Source: Burkholderiaceae bacterium
GTDB lineage: Bacteria > Pseudomonadota > Gammaproteobacteria > Burkholderiales > Burkholderiaceae
Direction of reading: 5' to 3'
Assembly: GCA_028871175.1 (NCBI GenBank)
Contig: JAGWNU010000012.1
Coordinates: forward strand, 1 to 38,275
DNA length: 38,275 nt
Part shown: piece after piece, positions 25,696 to 34,806 of the stretch
Layout of the letters: each line of letters begins with the position of its first letter
Position numbering within the stretch: position 1 is the stretch's first letter
Translations under genes and position numbers: made by a program
The notes under the pieces: model-generated
Database searches by the model: none
What the model was told of the DNA's origin: nothing
The model's input: only the letters and a program-made list of their open reading frames with translations

Positions 25696-25875
25696 ATGGC
25701 TGTTCAACAAAACAAGAAGTCGCCGTCCAAGCGCGGCATGCATCGTTCGCACGATTTTCTGACGGCGGCCCCGATCGCTGTCGAGCCGACCACCGGTGAA
25801 ACCCATCTGCGCCACCACGTGAGCCCGAACGGCTATTATCGTGGCCGCAAGGTTGTCAAGACCAAGAACGACTGA
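25696..25875 (+). CDS. rpmF: 50S ribosomal protein L32
   Basis: A 59-residue basic ribosomal protein of the large subunit. It begins [20 protein letters not shown] and ends [14 protein letters not shown], a standard bL32. It has no CxxC pairs, so it is the zinc-free form. The ribosome site TAGGAG lies 6 bases before the ATG. It follows yceD by 111 bases and is itself followed by a strong terminator before plsX. Confidence 0.97.
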   Translation: MAVQQNKKSPSKRGMHRSHDFLTAAPIAVEPTTGETHLRHHVSPNGYYRGRKVVKTKND

Positions 25876-25945
25876 TGCGGATTGCCAGTCCTCTGGCAAG
25901 CGTGTCGGGTTGGTCTGAACGCACAGGTTCATGATGCAAACAAAG

Positions 25946-25974
25946 AAAGCGGCAAGCCAATTTGCCGCTTTTTT
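25946..25974 (+). terminator. Intrinsic terminator after rpmF
   Basis: A ten-pair stem AAAGCGGCAA / TTGCCGCTTT with a six-base loop is followed by six T (25969-25974). It lies 70 bases after rpmF and 93 before plsX, so much yceD-rpmF transcription should end here. Confidence 0.9.
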
Positions 25975-26066
25975 GTTGAGCGGGGTCCGGTAAAGCGTGT
26001 ACCGGTTTGTGTACCATACGCGCGCCAACGGCCGGAGCCGCACATGAAACCGCAACTCAGATTCGC

Positions 26067-27140
26067 ATGACCATCAAGCTTGCCATCGACTGCATGGGTG
26101 GCGATCACGGCGTTGGCGTGACGATCCCGGCAGCGATCCAATTTCTCGCCGCGCACGCAGATGTCGAGATGCTGCTCGTGGGGCAGCCCGATGCCGTCGC
26201 GGCACAGCTCAAACGGCTTCACGCCACAGCCAACCCTCGCATCCACGTCATCGCGGCCACCGAGGTCGTGTCGATGGATGACCCGGTTGAGGTTGCATTG
26301 CGCAAGAAGAAAGACTCTTCGATGCGCGTTGCCATTAATCAGGTCAAGGAGGGCGCAGCTCAGGCGTGCGTTTCTGCCGGCAATACCGGCGCCTTGATGG
26401 CCGTGTCGCGTTACGTTCTCAAGACGCTGGACGGCATCGATCGCCCCGCCATCGCAACCGCCATCCCGAACGAAAAAGGCGCCGGCACCACGGTGCTCGA
26501 TCTTGGCGCCAACGCCGATTGCGAGCCTGAGCATCTGCTCCAGTTTGCGCAGATGGCTTCGGCGATGGTCTCGGTGGTCGAGCAGAAGCCTCGCCCGACG
26601 GTGGGTCTGCTCAATATTGGCGAAGAAGTGATCAAGGGCAATGAGGTCGTCAAGCAGGCGGGTGAGTTGCTGCGCGCCTCCGATCTCAACTTTTTCGGCA
26701 ACGTCGAAGGCAACGATATCTTCAAGGGCACGACCGACATCGTCGTCTGTGACGGCTTCGTCGGCAACGTCGCGCTCAAGAGCACGGAGGGACTCGCCAA
26801 GATGATCGGCGAGATGCTGCGCCAGGAGTTCAGCCGTTCGTGGTTCACCAAGTTGCTGGCAGTGGTGGCGCTGCCCGTTCTCGTGCGTTTTAAACGCCGT
26901 GTCGATCATCGGCGCTACAATGGCGCCGCGCTGCTTGGCCTGCGCGGTCTTGTGATCAAGAGCCACGGTTCGGCTGACGCCTACGCGTTTGAATGGGCGA
27001 TCAAGCGTGCCTATGATGCGGCGGCCAACGGCGTGATCGCCCGCATTGCGCAGGCGTTCGAATCGCACGGCGATGCAGCGGACAGCGCGCCTGCCGTTGC
27101 GCACATATCCACCTCTACCCCGGCCGCCGACGCTGCCTGA
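26067..27140 (+). CDS. plsX: Phosphate acyltransferase PlsX
   Basis: PlsX makes acyl-phosphate from acyl-ACP, the acyl donor for PlsY in phospholipid synthesis; it is peripheral to the membrane. The 357-residue protein starts [15 protein letters not shown] at ATG 26067 and contains [33 protein letters not shown] and [17 protein letters not shown], all family landmarks. After ~345 it has a short Ala/Ser/Pro tail. An in-frame upstream ATG-free extension from 26007 lacks family support. Direct repeats GTGTACC (25997-26003 and 26009-26015) lie just upstream and may mark its own control region. Confidence 0.96.
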   Translation: MTIKLAIDCMGGDHGVGVTIPAAIQFLAAHADVEMLLVGQPDAVAAQLKRLHATANPRIHVIAATEVVSMDDPVEVALRKKKDSSMRVAINQVKEGAAQACVSAGNTGALMAVSRYVLKTLDGIDRPAIATAIPNEKGAGTTVLDLGANADCEPEHLLQFAQMASAMVSVVEQKPRPTVGLLNIGEEVIKGNEVVKQAGELLRASDLNFFGNVEGNDIFKGTTDIVVCDGFVGNVALKSTEGLAKMIGEMLRQEFSRSWFTKLLAVVALPVLVRFKRRVDHRRYNGAALLGLRGLVIKSHGSADAYAFEWAIKRAYDAAANGVIARIAQAFESHGDAADSAPAVAHISTSTPAADAA

Positions 27141-27177
27141 GCGCGTTGCTCCCGAGTCAGATTTCACCCCACCGCAT

Positions 27178-28158
27178 ATGACACGTTACGCAAGGATCAT
27201 CGGTACGGGCAGCTATTTGCCGCCCAAGCGGGTCACCAATGACGAACTGGCGGCGCAATTGGCCGAAAAAGGCATCGAGACGAGCGATGAATGGATCGTC
27301 TCGCGCAGCGGCATTCGTGCGCGCCATTTCGCGGAACCCAACGTCGCCTGCAGCGATCTCGCCGTGAAAGCGGCCGAGCGCGCCATCGAGGCGGCTGGTA
27401 TCGACCGCAGCGAGATCGACCTGATCATGGTGGCGACGTCCACGCCGGATTTCGTCTTTCCCAGTGCGGCGTGCCTCGTGCAGCAGAAGCTCGGCATCAC
27501 CAATGGTTGCCCGGCATTTGACGTGCAGGCAGTGTGTTCCGGCTTCGTCTACGCCCTCGCAACGGCCGATAAATTCATCCGTGCCGGCGGCTATCGCAAC
27601 ATTCTGGTGATCGGTTCGGAAGTATTCTCCCGCATCATCGATTTCAACGATCGGACTACGTGCGTCCTGTTTGGTGACGGCGCCGGCGCTGTGGTCCTGC
27701 AGGCGTCGGATGAGCCCGGCATTCTGTCGACCGCGTTGCACGCCGACGGCAGTCATGCCGATATCCTGTGCGTGCCCGGAAACGTAGCCGCGGGTGCGAT
27801 CCAGGGCAGCGCTCTCCTGTACATGGACGGCCAGGCCGTGTTCAAGCTCGCCGTGACGGTGCTCGACAAGGTCGCGCGTGAAGCCCTGGCCGCTGCGAAG
27901 CTGGAGGCCTCGCAGGTGGACTGGCTGATTCCGCACCAGGCCAATATCCGCATCATGCAAGGCACGACGAAGAAGTTGGGCCTGTCGAACGAGCGGCTCA
28001 TCGTGACAGTCGACGAACACGGCAACACATCGGCCGCGTCGATTCCGCTCGCGCTCGACGCCGCGGTGCGCGACGGGCGCATCCAGCGCGGTCATCACGT
28101 GATGCTTGAAGGCGTGGGTGGTGGTTTTACCTGGGGCGCCGCATTGCTGCGCTTCTGA
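27178..28158 (+). CDS. fabH: 3-oxoacyl-ACP synthase III (FabH)
   Basis: FabH condenses acetyl-CoA with malonyl-ACP to begin fatty acid synthesis. The 326-residue protein shows the catalytic triad C120 ([11 protein letters not shown]), H253 ([11 protein letters not shown]) and N283 ([11 protein letters not shown]). GIRARHFAE near residue 46 forms part of the CoA site. I chose the ATG at 27178 ([15 protein letters not shown]), the conserved start; the frame is open upstream into plsX. The gap after plsX is 37 bases and fabD follows 31 bases after, so it lies in the fab operon. Confidence 0.97.
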   Translation: MTRYARIIGTGSYLPPKRVTNDELAAQLAEKGIETSDEWIVSRSGIRARHFAEPNVACSDLAVKAAERAIEAAGIDRSEIDLIMVATSTPDFVFPSAACLVQQKLGITNGCPAFDVQAVCSGFVYALATADKFIRAGGYRNILVIGSEVFSRIIDFNDRTTCVLFGDGAGAVVLQASDEPGILSTALHADGSHADILCVPGNVAAGAIQGSALLYMDGQAVFKLAVTVLDKVAREALAAAKLEASQVDWLIPHQANIRIMQGTTKKLGLSNERLIVTVDEHGNTSAASIPLALDAAVRDGRIQRGHHVMLEGVGGGFTWGAALLRF

Positions 28159-28189
28159 TACACGAATCTCAGAAAACACAACACGAGCC

Positions 28190-29119
28190 ATGACATTTGC
28201 TTTCGTCTTTCCCGGCCAGGGTTCGCAGTCGGTCGGCATGCTCAATGCATTTGCCGACCATCCTGCCGTTGCGGCCACGTTGGCCGAGGCGTCCGACGCG
28301 CTCGGTCAGGATATCGGCAAGCTGATCGCCGAGGGCCCGGCGGAAGAACTGAACCTGACCACCAACACGCAGCCGGTCATGCTGACGGCCGCTGTTGCCG
28401 TCTATCGCGCATGGCTGGCCGCGGGTGGTCCTGCACCGTCCATCGTGGCGGGCCATAGCCTGGGCGAATACTCTGCACTGGTCGCGGCGGGCGCGATCGC
28501 GTTCAAGGATGCCGTGCCGCTGGTGCGTTTCCGCGCCAAGGCGATGCAGGAGGCTGTTCCGGTGGGCGAGGGCGGTATGGCAGCGATTCTCGGGCTGTCG
28601 GACGATGACGTGCGTGCGGCATGCGCTGAGGCCTCGGCAGTCGGCGTGGTTGAAGCCGTGAATTTCAATGCGCCGGCCCAAGTGGTGATCGCTGGCGCCA
28701 AGGCGGCTGTCGAAAAAGCCTGCGAGATCGCGAAGGCCAAGGGCGCCAAGCGCGCGCTGCCGCTGCCGGTGTCGGCGCCGTTCCACTCGACGCTACTCAA
28801 GCCGGCTTCGGATCGTCTGCGCGAGTACCTTGCCGGCGTTACCGTCAACACGCCGGTCATTCCGGTCATCAACAACGTGGACGTGGCAATCGTGAACGAC
28901 CCGGCTGCCATCAAGGACGCATTGGTGCGTCAGTCCGCTTCGCCGGTGCGCTGGGTTGAGACCGTGCAGAAGATGAAGGCTGACGGTATCGCCCGAGTGG
29001 TCGAATGCGGCCCCGGCAAGGTGCTGGCTGGTCTGACCAAACGTATTGATACGGACATCGTGGGCGATGCCATCTTTGACCCGGCTTCGCTGGAAGCGGT
29101 GCTCGGACAACTCAAATAA
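28190..29119 (+). CDS. fabD: Malonyl-CoA:ACP transacylase
   Basis: FabD moves malonyl from CoA to acyl carrier protein. The 309-residue protein has the nucleophile S90 in GHSLGEYSAL and the catalytic histidine H199 in PFHSTLL. The start ATG 28190 gives the invariant MTFAFVFPGQGSQ; an in-frame frame open to 28106 lies inside fabH and is not the start. It is followed by fabG after 14 bases. A weak GAG-type ribosome site is present. Confidence 0.97.
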   Translation: MTFAFVFPGQGSQSVGMLNAFADHPAVAATLAEASDALGQDIGKLIAEGPAEELNLTTNTQPVMLTAAVAVYRAWLAAGGPAPSIVAGHSLGEYSALVAAGAIAFKDAVPLVRFRAKAMQEAVPVGEGGMAAILGLSDDDVRAACAEASAVGVVEAVNFNAPAQVVIAGAKAAVEKACEIAKAKGAKRALPLPVSAPFHSTLLKPASDRLREYLAGVTVNTPVIPVINNVDVAIVNDPAAIKDALVRQSASPVRWVETVQKMKADGIARVVECGPGKVLAGLTKRIDTDIVGDAIFDPASLEAVLGQLK

Positions 29120-29133
29120 TCGGCGGGATTCGT

Positions 29134-29883
29134 ATGACCGGAGCATTGAACAATCAGGTCGCGCTGGTCACCGGCGCGTCGCGTGGCATCGGCCGCGCCA
29201 TCGCGCTGGAACTGGCGCGACAAGGCGCAATGGTGGTCGGTACGGCCACTTCGGACGCTGGTGCGCAGGCCATCACGGCCTACTTGGCCGAGGCGGGCCT
29301 GAAAGGCGTGGGCGTGGTGCTGAACGTGAATGACGCCGCGCGCTGCGAGGCTGTCATCGACGAGACCATCAAGACCCATGGCGGCTTGAACATCCTCGTG
29401 AACAACGCCGGCATTACCCAGGACAATCTGGCGATGCGCATGAAAGACGAGGAGTGGACGTCGGTGATCGACACGAACCTCTCTGCGGTGTTCCGCCTGT
29501 CTCGCGCAGTGCTGCGTCCGATGATGAAGGCACGTGGCGGCCGCATCATCAACATCACTTCCGTGGTGGCTTCGGCTGGCAACCCGGGTCAGGCAAACTA
29601 TGCTGCGGCCAAGGCGGGCGTGGAGGGCATGTCTCGCGCGTTGGCGCGCGAAATCGGCAGCCGTAACATCACGGTCAACTGCGTTGCCCCGGGCTTTATC
29701 GATACCGATATGACGAAGGTCCTGTCGGAGGAACAGCACACGGCGCTGAAGGCGCAGATCCCGTTGGGCCGTCTCGGCGCCCCTGAAGATATCGCTGGCG
29801 CCGTTGCTTTTTTGGCGTCACCGGCAGGGGGCTACATCACCGGGTCGACGTTGCACGTCAATGGCGGCATGTACATGGGATAA
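29134..29883 (+). CDS. fabG: 3-oxoacyl-ACP reductase FabG
   Basis: FabG reduces 3-oxoacyl-ACP to 3-hydroxyacyl-ACP with NADPH. In the 249-residue SDR protein the cofactor loop TGASRGIG is at 13-20, NNAG at 90-93, and the catalytic S143, Y156 and K160 are in place (ITSVVASAG, YAAAK). The C-terminal GYITGSTLHVNGGMYM is typical. It is preceded by a GCGGGA ribosome site. The next gene is acpP after 185 bases, a gap that holds an 18-bp palindrome. Confidence 0.97.
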   Translation: MTGALNNQVALVTGASRGIGRAIALELARQGAMVVGTATSDAGAQAITAYLAEAGLKGVGVVLNVNDAARCEAVIDETIKTHGGLNILVNNAGITQDNLAMRMKDEEWTSVIDTNLSAVFRLSRAVLRPMMKARGGRIINITSVVASAGNPGQANYAAAKAGVEGMSRALAREIGSRNITVNCVAPGFIDTDMTKVLSEEQHTALKAQIPLGRLGAPEDIAGAVAFLASPAGGYITGSTLHVNGGMYMG

Positions 29884-29912
29884 GAAGCCGTCCCGGCGGT
29901 GGTTGTGCGGAG

Positions 29913-29930
29913 TCTTGCGCATGCGCAAGA
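29913..29930. repeat. 18-bp perfect palindrome between fabG and acpP
   Basis: TCTTGCGCATGCGCAAGA is identical to its reverse complement over 18 bases. It lies 30 bases after fabG and about 95 before the acpP -10. It has no T-run, so it is not a usual terminator. A dimeric regulator site is possible. Confidence 0.6.
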
Positions 29931-30024
29931 AACCGTGAAATCGCCGAACTAACTGGCTTTTAGCATCATGTTGAGCGCATTTTGTGCATGGAATTCCGCG
30001 CGGTTTTTCGCCGCGCAAACCTGC

Positions 30025-30030
30025 TAGAAT
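30025..30030 (+). promoter_or_regulatory. Candidate -10 element for acpP
   Basis: TAGAAT in CTGCTAGAATGCG lies 38 bases before the acpP start. The upstream GGTTTTTC is only a weak -35. An independent promoter is expected because ACP is needed in far greater amount than its neighbours. Confidence 0.4.
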
Positions 30031-30068
30031 GCGCGCACTTTTTGTCGAATACTTCCCTGGAGGGTTAA

Positions 30069-30308
<240 letters not shown>

Positions 30309-30334
30309 GCGTCAATCGATCTCTTGACATCGCG

Positions 30335-30391
30335 GGCCACAGAAAGGGCTGTTATCCGGTTTGACCGGGTGGCGTGCTTTCTGTGGCCTTT
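30335..30391 (+). promoter_or_regulatory. Long stem-loop between acpP and fabF
   Basis: Perfect 12-base arms GGCCACAGAAAG (30335-30346) and CTTTCTGTGGCC (30377-30388) enclose a 30-base loop with an inner CCGG/CCGG stem (30356-30359, 30365-30368). TTT follows. It starts 26 bases after the acpP stop. It could be a partial terminator or a 3' stabiliser that sets acpP above fabF. Confidence 0.7.
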
Positions 30392-30421
30392 GTCGCTGAT
30401 ACAGAGTTGCAGGAAAGCATA

Positions 30422-31654
30422 GTGAGCCGTCGTCGCGTCGTCGTAACCGGCCTGGGGCTGGTTTCTCCGGTAGGAAACTCGGTCGCCGAGGGGTGGGCCA
30501 ATCTGGTCGCCGGCAAGTCCGGGATCGCCACCGTCACCAAATTCGATCATTCCAACCTGGCTGTGCACTTCGCCGGTGAAGTGAAAGGCTTCAATGTCGA
30601 GGATTACATCTCGGCCAAGGATGCCCGCCAGATGGATACGTTCATCCATTACGGCATCGCGGCCGGAGTGCAGGCGCTGAAGGACAGCGGGCTTGAAGTG
30701 ACGGAGGCCAATGCTGAGCGTGTTGGCGTGCTGGTTGGCTCGGGCATTGGCGGCTTGCCGATGATCGAAGACACCCACGCCACTTACATGGAGCGCGGTC
30801 CGCGTCGCATTTCGCCGTTTTTCGTGCCGGGCTCGATCATCAACATGATCTCGGGTCACCTGAGCATCATGCACGGGTTGAAGGGCCCCAATCTGGCGGC
30901 CGTCACGGCATGTACGACCGGCCTTCATAGCATCGGCCTGGCCGCCCGCCTGATCCAGGCGGGTGACGCAGATGCGATGGTTGCTGGTGGTGCGGAATCG
31001 ACCGTTTCGCCCCTTGGGATCGGCGGCTTTGCCGCGGCCCGTGCGCTGTCCACGCGCAACGAGGATCCGGCTACCGCATCCCGCCCGTGGGACAGGGATC
31101 GCGACGGCTTCGTGCTGGGCGAAGGTGCCGGGGTCATGGTGCTCGAGGAGTACGAATCGGCCAAGGCACGCGGCGCCCGCATCTACGCGGAGGTCGCTGG
31201 CTTCGGCATGAGCGGCGATGCATACCACATGACCGCGCCGAACATGGACGGTCCGCGCCGCTGCATGCTCAACGCGCTGCGCGATGCCGGCATCAACGCC
31301 GACCAGGTTCAGTACCTGAACGCGCACGGCACGTCGACGCCGCTGGGCGACAAGAATGAATCCGATGCCATCAAGGCCGCCTTCGGCGATCATGCGGACA
31401 AAGTTGTCGTGAATTCCACCAAATCCATGACCGGTCACTTGCTGGGTGGGGCAGGGGGGCTGGAGTCGGTGTTCACGGTGCTGGCGCTGCATAACCAGGT
31501 GTCGCCGCCGACCATCAACATCTTCAATCAAGATCCCGAGTGCGATCTCGATTACTGCGCGAACACCGCGCGGGACATGAAGATCGACGTGGCCGTGAAG
31601 AATAATTTCGGCTTCGGGGGGACCAACGGCACGCTGGTCTTCAAGCGTCCGTAG
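30422..31654 (+). CDS. fabF: 3-oxoacyl-ACP synthase II (FabF)
   Basis: FabF elongates acyl-ACP by condensation with malonyl-ACP. The 410-residue protein carries C164 ([12 protein letters not shown]), H302 ([12 protein letters not shown]) and H339 ([12 protein letters not shown]), matching the known Cys-His-His triad, and ends [15 protein letters not shown] chose the GTG at 30422 ([12 protein letters not shown]) with AGGAAAG about 7 bases upstream; the frame is open to 30374 but that part lies in the stem-loop. It ends the fab block, 50 bases before the next frame. Confidence 0.97.
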   Translation: MSRRRVVVTGLGLVSPVGNSVAEGWANLVAGKSGIATVTKFDHSNLAVHFAGEVKGFNVEDYISAKDARQMDTFIHYGIAAGVQALKDSGLEVTEANAERVGVLVGSGIGGLPMIEDTHATYMERGPRRISPFFVPGSIINMISGHLSIMHGLKGPNLAAVTACTTGLHSIGLAARLIQAGDADAMVAGGAESTVSPLGIGGFAAARALSTRNEDPATASRPWDRDRDGFVLGEGAGVMVLEEYESAKARGARIYAEVAGFGMSGDAYHMTAPNMDGPRRCMLNALRDAGINADQVQYLNAHGTSTPLGDKNESDAIKAAFGDHADKVVVNSTKSMTGHLLGGAGGLESVFTVLALHNQVSPPTINIFNQDPECDLDYCANTARDMKIDVAVKNNFGFGGTNGTLVFKRP

Positions 31655-31704
31655 GTACGAGTGGGGCGTGCCAGAGACGGCCCGCTCCGCTTGTCACTCT
31701 TACC

Positions 31705-32196
31705 TTGGTCGTACACCGCATCTCATTTCCCGAGCCATATCGGCGGCTATGCATGATCGGTCGCCTCGGCATCACGAGTCTTCTCTGCGTTGCCTTGTCC
31801 TGGTCGATCGCCGCGTGGGGTGCCGCATGGTCAATTGCGGCGTGGTGTGTGGTTGGCACGTTGGTGCTCGCGGCAAGTGTTCCTCTGGTGATGAATCGGT
31901 CGCCGCTTGAGATGGAACTGATGTGGCGGACGCGTCTCAGAACGGATGGTGAATCCGGGCAGCCCATGTGGCAACTACGCTTGGCGATGCCCCAAGCGAT
32001 CCGAAACGCGCCGCTGCTATGGTCTTGGGCGGTCGGTGAGCGTGTCCTGATTCTCGGCGTCGCGCACCGCGGCTGGTGTCCGCAGATTTTTGTGCTGATC
32101 CCACCGTGGTTCGCTCCCAAGCTGTTGCGCCGTATGCGAAGTCTGCTGCGCCTGGGGCCGCCTCCAGCGACTACCCGGGTGTCCGGTGTGTCGTAG
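31705..32196 (+). CDS. Small membrane protein between fabF and rpoE, unrecognised (YgfX-like layout)
   Basis: I do not recognise this protein with certainty. The frame runs from a TTG at 31705 (163 residues) or from ATG 31753 (147 residues); neither has a good ribosome site. Two adjacent hydrophobic segments span about residues 22-38 and 44-62 (ITSLLCVALSWSIAAWGAAW and AWCVVGTLVLAASVPLVM). A hydrophilic C-terminal domain follows, with LWSWAVGERVLILGVAHRGW and CPQIFVLIPPWFAPK, and ends with an Arg/Pro tail. This layout resembles YgfX/CptA-type inner-membrane proteins, but that is a guess. It lies 60 bases before rpoE on the same strand and may be part of the stress module. Confidence 0.6.
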   Translation: MVVHRISFPEPYRRLCMIGRLGITSLLCVALSWSIAAWGAAWSIAAWCVVGTLVLAASVPLVMNRSPLEMELMWRTRLRTDGESGQPMWQLRLAMPQAIRNAPLLWSWAVGERVLILGVAHRGWCPQIFVLIPPWFAPKLLRRMRSLLRLGPPPATTRVSGVS

Positions 32197-32197
32197 G

Positions 32198-32203
32198 TAA
32201 AAT
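32198..32203 (+). promoter_or_regulatory. Candidate -10 element for rpoE
   Basis: TAAAAT in AGGTAAAATGC lies 53 bases before the rpoE start, where Burkholderiales genes often have a TAAAAT-type -10. No good -35 is visible, and I do not see a sigma-E type promoter in the usual place. Confidence 0.3.
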
Positions 32204-32256
32204 GCAACATCCATAGTCACAAAAATTCAAGGCGATACACTGCAGGTGAAGAATCC

Positions 32257-32856
32257 GTGAGCGAACGCGAAGCCGACCAGATCCTCGTCGAACGCGTCCA
32301 GCAAGGCGACAAGCGGGCGTTTGAGCTGCTGGTGGTCAAGTACCACCGGAAGATCATTCGCCTCGTCTCCCGCTTGATCCGTGATGCGGCTGAAGTCGAG
32401 GATGTGGCACAGGATGCCTTTATCAAGGCCTACCGGGCGCTGCCTCAGTTCCGGGGTGAGTCTGCGTTCTACACGTGGCTGTATCGCATCGCGGTCAACA
32501 CGGCCAAGAACTACCTCGCGACCCAGGGTCGACGCCCGGAGTCGTCCAGTGACATCGACACCGAAGAGGCTGAAACTTTTGCCGACGGTGAACAACTAAG
32601 GGATATCAATACGCCGGACTCCATGCTGCACACCAAGCAGGTGGCCGAAACGGTCAACCGCGCGATGGAAGCGCTGCCCGAAGAATTGCGTACCGCAATC
32701 ACGCTTCGGGAGATCGAGGGTCTGAGCTATGAGGAAATCGCCGAAGCGATGGAATGCCCGATCGGAACGGTCCGGTCGCGGATCTTCCGGGCGCGCGAGG
32801 CGATTGCCGAGAAGTTGCGCCCCTTGCTGGGAACGGTGGAGGGCAAACGGTGGTAG
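32257..32856 (+). CDS. rpoE: Extracytoplasmic-stress sigma factor RpoE (AlgU type)
   Basis: Sigma-E directs RNA polymerase to envelope stress promoters and is held inactive by RseA. The 199-residue protein has region 2 (EDVAQDAFIKAYRALPQFRG and FYTWLYRIAVNTAKNYL) and region 4 with the helix-turn-helix LSYEEIAEAMECPIGTVRSR. It begins at GTG 32257 (MSEREADQILVERVQQGD), typical of the family, with AGGTGAA about 7 bases upstream. It is followed by its anti-sigma gene after 107 bases. Confidence 0.96.
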   Translation: MSEREADQILVERVQQGDKRAFELLVVKYHRKIIRLVSRLIRDAAEVEDVAQDAFIKAYRALPQFRGESAFYTWLYRIAVNTAKNYLATQGRRPESSSDIDTEEAETFADGEQLRDINTPDSMLHTKQVAETVNRAMEALPEELRTAITLREIEGLSYEEIAEAMECPIGTVRSRIFRAREAIAEKLRPLLGTVEGKRW

Positions 32857-32963
32857 CCAGCCGATATGACAAGCCGGCGGCCGGAAGCGGCTGCAAACGG
32901 TGAAACCTCGGGAAGTCTTCTCTCGGATCGTTGATTGGACGTTGGAGTTTTTGGGGTCGGGAA

Positions 32964-33602
32964 ATGGGTCAGGCTCAATTGCAGACGGCAGAAGCGGAGT
33001 TCGCACTACGTATCTCTGCCTTGATGGACGGTGAAGTTGCTGCGCACGAAGTGTCGTCCGCGGTGGAACTCGCCAAGGACGGCGACGGTGCCACGCACTG
33101 GCGGGAGTACCAACTGATCGGCGACGCGCTTCGGTCAGAAGATCTCCTGAATACGCGTTCGTCTGAAGATTTCCTTGACAGGTTTTCCGCCCGTCTCGAC
33201 GCCGAACCGCACCTGCTTGTGCCGGGTGTCGCGCAACGCTCTCAATCTCGCGATCGACACCGCTTTCTGGTGAGCCCTGCGTGGGTCCGTCGGATCATGC
33301 CGTCGACCGCAGTGGCCGCCGCGGTGGCAGCAGTCAGCTGGGTCGTCGTGCCGCAACTGCATGGCCGCGCCGATGGCAGCGATGGCTCTCCTGCGCTGGT
33401 TGCCAAGGCGACGCAGGGCCCGGGCGCCGGCGCGCAGGCTCTGACCGTGGCGGCTGCCGATGACACGCCAATGATCCGTGACGCCCGTCTGGACGAATAT
33501 CTGAGTGCCCATCGCCAATCGGCGACCAACGGCATGGTGGTTCCGTATCTGCGCGCGGTGGCCAACGGGGTGGCAAACACCCAGGACTCCAATCAGGAAT
33601 AA
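32964..33602 (+). CDS. rseA: Anti-sigma-E factor RseA (MucA type)
   Basis: A 212-residue inner-membrane protein. The N-terminal cytoplasmic domain (ISALMDGEVAAHEVSSAV, then HWREYQLIGDALRSED) is the RseA fold that clamps sigma-E. One membrane helix lies at ~112-131 (PSTAVAAAVAAVSWVVVPQL). The periplasmic part contains the conserved RLDEYLSAHRQ. I chose the ATG at 32964 (MGQAQLQ) over an in-frame ATG at 32931 because the family begins near here. Its stop overlaps the rseB start as TAATG. Cleavage in the periplasm by a DegS-like protease would release sigma-E. Confidence 0.92.
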   Translation: MGQAQLQTAEAEFALRISALMDGEVAAHEVSSAVELAKDGDGATHWREYQLIGDALRSEDLLNTRSSEDFLDRFSARLDAEPHLLVPGVAQRSQSRDRHRFLVSPAWVRRIMPSTAVAAAVAAVSWVVVPQLHGRADGSDGSPALVAKATQGPGAGAQALTVAAADDTPMIRDARLDEYLSAHRQSATNGMVVPYLRAVANGVANTQDSNQE

Positions 33603-34723
33603 TGCGGGCATCCATGTCGAAGGTGTGGCACCCCGTTGCCGGGGCAGGCGCCCGCAAGCTGCAGGCCGTTCGTCGGTCCGTCTTCATTCTCCTCTGTGCT
33701 TCGGCGTTGGCCACTGCTGCGCAGCCACAGCCGGCTCCCATGCCGCGCAAGGAGGCTGCTTCGTGGCTGACGAAGATACATCGTGCTGCCCTGAAGCAAA
33801 ACTACGTGGGCACGCTGACGTATCAGCGCGGCACCGGCATCCATTCCACGCGCATTCAGCATTACGCTGATCTCTTCAACAACGAGTACGAGCGCGTGGA
33901 AGCGCTGGATGGCAAGCAGCGCGAGATGCTGCGCCAGAACGATGTCGTCCGCAATCTGATTTACGACATCAAGCTGGTCGTCACCGAAAAGCAGGAGCAC
34001 AAGGACAGCTTCCCTGCGTTGCTCGCCACGACCAATGGCGATGTGCTCGATCAGTACGACATGCGGCACCTGCCGCCCGAGCGTGTGGCTGGCATGGATT
34101 GCGAGGTCTTCCAGCTGGATCCCAAGGATGGGTTCCGCTACGCCTACCGTATCTGGGCGGAACACAACAGCGGCTTGCTGATGCGTGCGCAGACCATCGG
34201 TGAGGATGGCAAGGTGCTCGAGCAGGTCGCCTTCTCGCAAGTCGAATTGGGTGTGCCATCGGAGAAGCAGAAGATTGTTGCCGCGCTCAAAAGCTTGAGC
34301 GGCTGGAATCACTACGAAGTCGTCACGCAACCCACCAACCTTGCCGAGCAGGGCTGGACGATCGGAATACCTGTCAAGGGCTTCCAGAAGATTCGGGAAG
34401 TCCGCCGACCGCTCGGCGATATCGCGCCGGCAGGCAAGGGTGGCCACGCTTTCGAGGTGCAGCAGGTCGTGTTCAGCGATGGGCTTGCCGGGCTGTCGCT
34501 CTTCATCGAGCCGGTCTCCGAAAAACGCATGCGTCGTGAGGGCTTCATATCCCAGGGTGCTACGCATGTGATGGTGCGCCGCGTCGCCGATTTCTGGCTG
34601 ACGGTCGTGGGCGAAGTGCCGTTTGCTACCATCAAGCAGTTTGGAGCAGCGGTGGACTATAAGCCGACCGCTGCCAACGCCGTGAACGGGGCCAGCCGGC
34701 CGGCTACCAGCGCTTCCCAATAA
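33602..34723 (+). CDS. rseB: Sigma-E regulatory protein RseB (MucB type)
   Basis: A 373-residue periplasmic protein that binds the RseA periplasmic domain and protects it from cleavage until stress lipids or proteins are sensed. Residues ~24-40 (SVFILLCASALATAA) form an N-terminal signal, preceded by an unusually long basic stretch of about 23 residues. The mature part starts with ASWLTKIHRAALKQNYVGTL and has the LolA-like fold pattern seen in MucB (GMDCEVFQLDP, FRYAYRIWAEHNSGLLMR). A C-terminal domain ends with the GATHVMVRRVADFWLTVVGE motif. The ATG at 33602 overlaps the rseA stop by one base, so translation is coupled. A later start at 33614 is possible. Confidence 0.92.
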   Translation: MRASMSKVWHPVAGAGARKLQAVRRSVFILLCASALATAAQPQPAPMPRKEAASWLTKIHRAALKQNYVGTLTYQRGTGIHSTRIQHYADLFNNEYERVEALDGKQREMLRQNDVVRNLIYDIKLVVTEKQEHKDSFPALLATTNGDVLDQYDMRHLPPERVAGMDCEVFQLDPKDGFRYAYRIWAEHNSGLLMRAQTIGEDGKVLEQVAFSQVELGVPSEKQKIVAALKSLSGWNHYEVVTQPTNLAEQGWTIGIPVKGFQKIREVRRPLGDIAPAGKGGHAFEVQQVVFSDGLAGLSLFIEPVSEKRMRREGFISQGATHVMVRRVADFWLTVVGEVPFATIKQFGAAVDYKPTAANAVNGASRPATSASQ

Positions 34724-34806
34724 GCTGGCACTTGCCGCTTCGGCTGCCGTTCGGCCTCGCCTCGTCAGCGCGATTTCTCTAGTTGTTTCTATTTCGGGGA
34801 GCTTTC

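Noticed and set aside
30324-30355. TTGACA and TGTTAT between acpP and fabF as a fabF promoter
   Set aside because: The spacer would be about 20 bases and the -10 falls in the loop of the stem-loop; kept only as a remark.
31915-31940. GGAACT...TCTCA inside the small membrane protein gene, resembling a sigma-E promoter before rpoE
   Set aside because: The spacing does not fit the sigma-E consensus when the -10 is placed at GTC, and it lies over 300 bases from rpoE.
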